A stretch of 10,222 nt of DNA, taken from Euperipatoides rowelli. Taxonomy: Eukaryota; Onychophora; Udeonychophora; Euonychophora; Peripatopsidae. A program made the translations under genes and the position numbers. The first letter of the stretch is position 1; the number at the start of each line of letters is the position of its first letter. Shown one piece after another: positions 8,353-10,222 of this stretch. A model generated the notes under the pieces. It ran no database searches. It saw only the letters and a list, made by a program, of their open reading frames with translations, and was not told the DNA's origin. The stretch is from NCBI GenBank assembly GCA_003024985.2, contig PXIH01S0000260.1. The stretch is one strand, 5' to 3'.

Positions 8353-8432
8353 ATTTCCACAAAATCAAATTATAAGAACGCATGCGCCTTGCTCGGCATT
8401 CTACGGTATCGGGTAATAACACTTTTATTGAC

Positions 8433-8564
8433 TATTTTTCTAAACAAAAGCCTAATGAAGTCATGACTAGCATCTGGATCCCAGATATGCATTTTCCTCC
8501 AGCCCAAAACCAGAAAGATTTTATCCTTTGTCTACGGCAATTTGACATCACAGATATTAATTAA
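8433..8564 (+). pseudogene. Possible decayed fragment of xanthine dehydrogenase/aldehyde oxidase (FAD-binding domain)
   Basis: The open frame gives YFSKQKPNEVMTSIWIP, an 8-10 residue insert, then KDFILCLRQFDITDIN and a TAA at 8562. From memory of the family, the molybdo-flavoenzyme FAD domain has a KPxEVxxSIxIP segment followed by EF/YxxA(F/Y)(K/R)Q and then RRxDDIAIVN, in this order and at similar spacing. The first two blocks fit reasonably and the third only loosely, with about four residues missing. There is no usable GT donor at the end and only a weak AG (8449-8450) at the front, so it cannot be a normal exon. No other parts of such a gene are visible. It lies right of the transposon end, and the short transposon copy lacks it, so it is not part of the transposon. 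A chance resemblance is quite possible. Confidence 0.28.
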
Positions 8565-9248
8565 ACTAATATTATTAGATAAACATAAACAAAATTCAAT
8601 TAAAAAAATCATTCATAAATCACTTTTAAGTGAAGAAAGCAAAAAATATTTTCTTCCAAATTAATTGAGTTGTTTTCTGAAGAAAAAAAATGCAAAAATT
8701 CAATGGGACTGGATTTTTTTTATTTTTTTAGGGAGGGGGTGAGGCACGGGCAACAACAAATTTAGTTATAAATCGTCTTTACACAAGGTTATTCTGTTTA
8801 CATTTTTATATGTTATATTATTTGTATTACTGAGCAAAAGTGACATCATGTTTGTTTATGCCATTAATTCCAAATGTCGACACCTTTTCGAGAGTGGCGC
8901 TGGTGAACAACAAAAAAGGGCCAAAACCATTCTCACCTGTAGTAACGTATAACATAACTTTAATGGAAAGTTCGAAAAGCCATATAACCTGTTCTTTACA
9001 ATGATTTGTTTAATAACATTTAAAGGCATGAGGCACGGGCAATTGTTATAACCAAAGTTTTGCGGTAAACATTCTCCACTATTTGTGTTTATTACCTTTG
9101 TTTTCATGTCTAAGTTAAATAAAAGATATAACGCTACAGTATGATTCAAATGTGAAGACTGTTATTTTCACTTTGTTTTATATGTTTTATGATGAGCTCC
9201 AGACTTCAATACCTGGCGGTTTGTTATAGTTAATGGTTATATGTACTG
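8565..9248. other. Intronic sequence with a repeated GAGGCACGGGCAA motif, no supported gene
   Basis: TGAGGCACGGGCAA occurs at 8740-8753 and 9029-9042. The stretch from about 8875 to 9080 is less AT-rich than its surroundings and looks like an old dispersed repeat, but no ends were found. The 97-codon antisense frame at 8856-9149 has no splice support or recognisable motif. Confidence 0.45.
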
Positions 9249-9300
9249 TAGCCTATATACAGTATATACTGCATAATGCAGATATATACTGTATAGCCTA
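9249..9300. repeat. Imperfect 25-bp inverted repeat (TAGCCTATA...CAGTATATA)
   Basis: Left arm TAGCCTATATACAGTATATA then CTGCAT; the right arm read in reverse is TAGGCTATACAGTATATATC then TGCAT. The arms differ by one substitution and short indels and are nearly abutting, so the DNA could form a cruciform. It lies about 60 bp into the intron after the first coding exon. Confidence 0.7.
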
Positions 9301-9352
9301 TATTTATTTATTTTCTAAGTTAATAAATAAGATACAAAGAATAAATCTAAAC

Positions 9353-9361
9353 ACTTACATG
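9353..9361 (-). other. 5' splice site (donor) of the first coding exon
   Basis: The minus strand reads CAT|GTAAGTG, with intron GT at 9358-9357. The six intronic bases match the animal U1 consensus GTAAGT exactly. It preserves phase 0. Confidence 0.7.
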
Positions 9362-9602
9362 TGTTGTTTCTTGTTTTGGTCTATCACTTTGCTTCTCTGT
9401 CGTCTCTGAAGGCTCATCTTGGATGTCAGATTGGCTTTGGTCTAGTGTGTCGTCGGGCTTGCTGAACGGTTGCCCAGGTTCGGTGATGAGCACTTCAGGT
9501 GGGCTATCATACGGCTCTTCCTCTACTTCTTCAAACTCATCCTGTTTTTCTAGCTTGGACTTGCTGCTACGGCGTTCCATTTCAACAAGGCACAACTACT
9601 GT
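9359..9602 (-). CDS. First coding exon of an unrecognised gene (acidic N-terminus, 74 codons plus 22-nt leader)
   Basis: Coding runs from the ATG at 9580-9578 to 9359 and ends exactly on a codon (phase 0). The context GAAATGG has a purine at -3 and G at +4. An in-frame TAG lies just upstream at 9598-9596, so this ATG is a true start rather than an internal Met. The leader begins after a possible 3' splice site (T-run, then CAG, ending at 9603), suggesting a 5'UTR intron. The 3' edge is a consensus donor, CAT|GTAAGT. The peptide begins MERRSSKSKLEK (basic), continues with an acidic stretch EFEEVEEEPYDSPPE at residues 15-29, and then a Ser/Thr/Pro/Gln/Asp-rich tail. It has 22 Asp/Glu in 74 residues, no Cys or Trp, and no signal peptide or membrane segment. 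This looks like a disordered cytosolic or nuclear N-terminus. I do not recognise the family. Composition (codon-like, less AT-rich than its surroundings) and splice signals are the main support. Confidence 0.7.
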
Positions 9603-10046
9603 CTGAAAAAAATTAAAAAATGATTACATTTTAATGGTTTGAGCAAATTAGATGTTGGCTTTTTTTGTTGAATAGCTTTAATAATTTTTGCAATATATAT
9701 TTTTGTTTTATGGGGCCAATGGAGTATAAATTAAAAAATAAAAATTTCCAGTTATCATTAATTTAATGAAAGTAAATATTAATAATTAACTGAGTTTGCA
9801 ATTGCATCTCAGATTATGACAACTTCTAAAAATTAACCTATTAGATTTCCAGTTTTTTTGGTAGCCGACCATAAATCAAAGATTTATAGAGATGATATGA
9901 ATCTAACAATATTGATATGGTTGCAAATAGAAGCTGTTCTAGAAATTTTACTCAATGTTTAGCTGTTAATTTAGTCTTTTCTTACTTTTTTAAGATACAT
10001 TCATATTTTTTAAACCCCTTTCTGCATGACGCACGCAAGTTACATA
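9603..10046. other. AT-rich sequence upstream of the first coding exon, probably 5'UTR intron
   Basis: On the minus strand it ends in a T-run plus CAG at 9603, consistent with an intron within the 5'UTR. No promoter element or other exon is evident, so the transcription start most likely lies beyond the window. An unspliced 5'UTR is the alternative. Confidence 0.35.
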
Positions 10047-10160
10047 TAGAGATGGACCGATTAATCTGCCGATTAATCTAATCGGCCGATTAACGTGGTA
10101 ATCGGTAATCGGCCGACTAGTCAACCAATTAGTTAGCTGATTAGTTTTAATAATAATCAG
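10047..10160 (+). mobile_element. Terminal part of a probable hAT-like element, ATCGGCCGATTA-rich, running towards the window edge
   Basis: The sequence opens TAGAGATGGACCGATTAATC and continues with overlapping palindromic units (AATCGGCCGATTAA, GGTAATCGGTAATCGGCCGA), then decays to GATTAGTTTTAATAATAATC. From memory, AGAGATGGACCGATTAATCGG-type ends are common among dispersed hAT-like elements in animals. The opposite end and any target duplication lie outside the window, so the class is not proven. Confidence 0.5.
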
Positions 10161-10222
10161 ACAAAAAATATTGCTTTAAAATGATTTAAAAAGATATTTA
10201 TTTCAAAACGAAAATAAAATTA

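Larger units (their letters stand above)
7728..8408. mobile_element. Non-autonomous DNA transposon-like repeat, long copy with iterated CAAGGGTGCC motif
   Basis: It begins TACCGTAGAATGCCG and ends CGGCATTCTACGGTA, a perfect 15-bp inverted pair that includes a flanking TA. Inner bases continue the similarity (ACCAAGGGTGCC left; AGCAAGGCGC when the right end is read in reverse). CAAGGGTGCC-like motifs recur in direct orientation at about 7745, 7810, 7875, 7941, 8206, 8260 and 8326, three of them preceded by TCCAAG (7869, 8200, 8254). C tracts lie near both ends (7753-7764 and 8334-8352). No protein is encoded. TA at both ends would suit a Tc1/mariner-type MITE. However, flanking bases beyond TA also match the copy at 2274-2665 (CAAAA...AAGTAC left, GGGTAATAA right), so the true element may reach about 7716-8419. 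Confidence 0.72.
1461..9358 (-). other. Putative large intron between the two coding exons
   Basis: It begins with GTAAGT at 9358 and ends with TTATAG at 1461 on the minus strand, about 7.9 kb. It holds all but one of the transposon-like elements listed here, which is typical of long animal introns. Additional small exons inside it cannot be excluded by eye. I searched the less AT-rich patches and found only transposon sequence or antisense open frames without splice support. Confidence 0.45.

Noticed and set aside
8856-9149. 97-codon minus-strand open frame
   Set aside because: The longest plausible peptide after the exons, but no recognisable family, no acceptor or donor in frame, and it covers a repeated word suggesting old repeat DNA.
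9423-9623. 66-codon plus-strand open frame rich in Ser
   Set aside because: It is the antisense shadow of the first coding exon; the Ser runs come from Glu/acidic codons read backwards.
1-10222. CRISPR array, bacterial operon, phage or prophage content
   Set aside because: No regularly spaced identical repeats, no ribosome-binding-site-led gene series, and the coding pieces have eukaryotic splice signals.

Overview
The window looks like non-coding-rich nuclear DNA from an animal, probably an invertebrate. It is strongly AT-rich, full of A/T homopolymers and short microsatellites, and has no compact bacterial-style gene packing. It carries several short non-autonomous DNA transposons of eukaryotic type, and its only convincing coding pieces are short exons bounded by GT/AG splice signals. 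The species cannot be read from the sequence.

The best-supported gene is on the minus strand. A first coding exon (9580 down to 9359, 74 codons, good start context, consensus GTAAGT donor) encodes an acidic, probably disordered N-terminus. A second candidate exon (1460 down to 1356, 105 nt, 35 codons) has a pyrimidine-rich acceptor and a CAG|GTACTT donor. Both boundaries are phase 0, so the two can be joined in frame across an intron of about 7.9 kb. The gene continues off the left side, and its transcription start probably lies off the right side behind a 5'UTR intron. I do not recognise the protein family.

Most of the window is that large intron, and it is a dumping ground for mobile DNA. 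Two copies of one transposon-like repeat lie at 2274-2665 and 7728-8408. They share an inverted terminal motif (CCGTAGAATGCCG), a poly-C tract and, in the longer copy, seven direct iterations of a CAAGGGTGCC-like motif. The shorter copy appears to have lost about 265 bp between two of these iterations. A complete hAT-type MITE (3858-4313) has 15-bp inverted ends, a perfect 8-bp target duplication (CAGTATAC) and two internal tandem duplications. An end of another probable hAT-like element, rich in ATCGGCCGATTA, begins at about 10047 and runs towards the window edge. A GGAGTCAG-type repeat lies at 3468-3535.

On the plus strand, immediately right of the longer transposon copy, is a fragment (about 8433-8561) whose translation weakly resembles the FAD-binding domain of xanthine dehydrogenase/aldehyde oxidase. 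It looks like a decayed relic. The remaining sequence (1-1355, 1461-2255, 2679-3467, 4499-7715, 8565-9248, 9603-10046) is AT-rich DNA with small hairpins and simple repeats and no gene I can support. Of the unexplained structures, the iterated-motif transposon is the one most worth following up.
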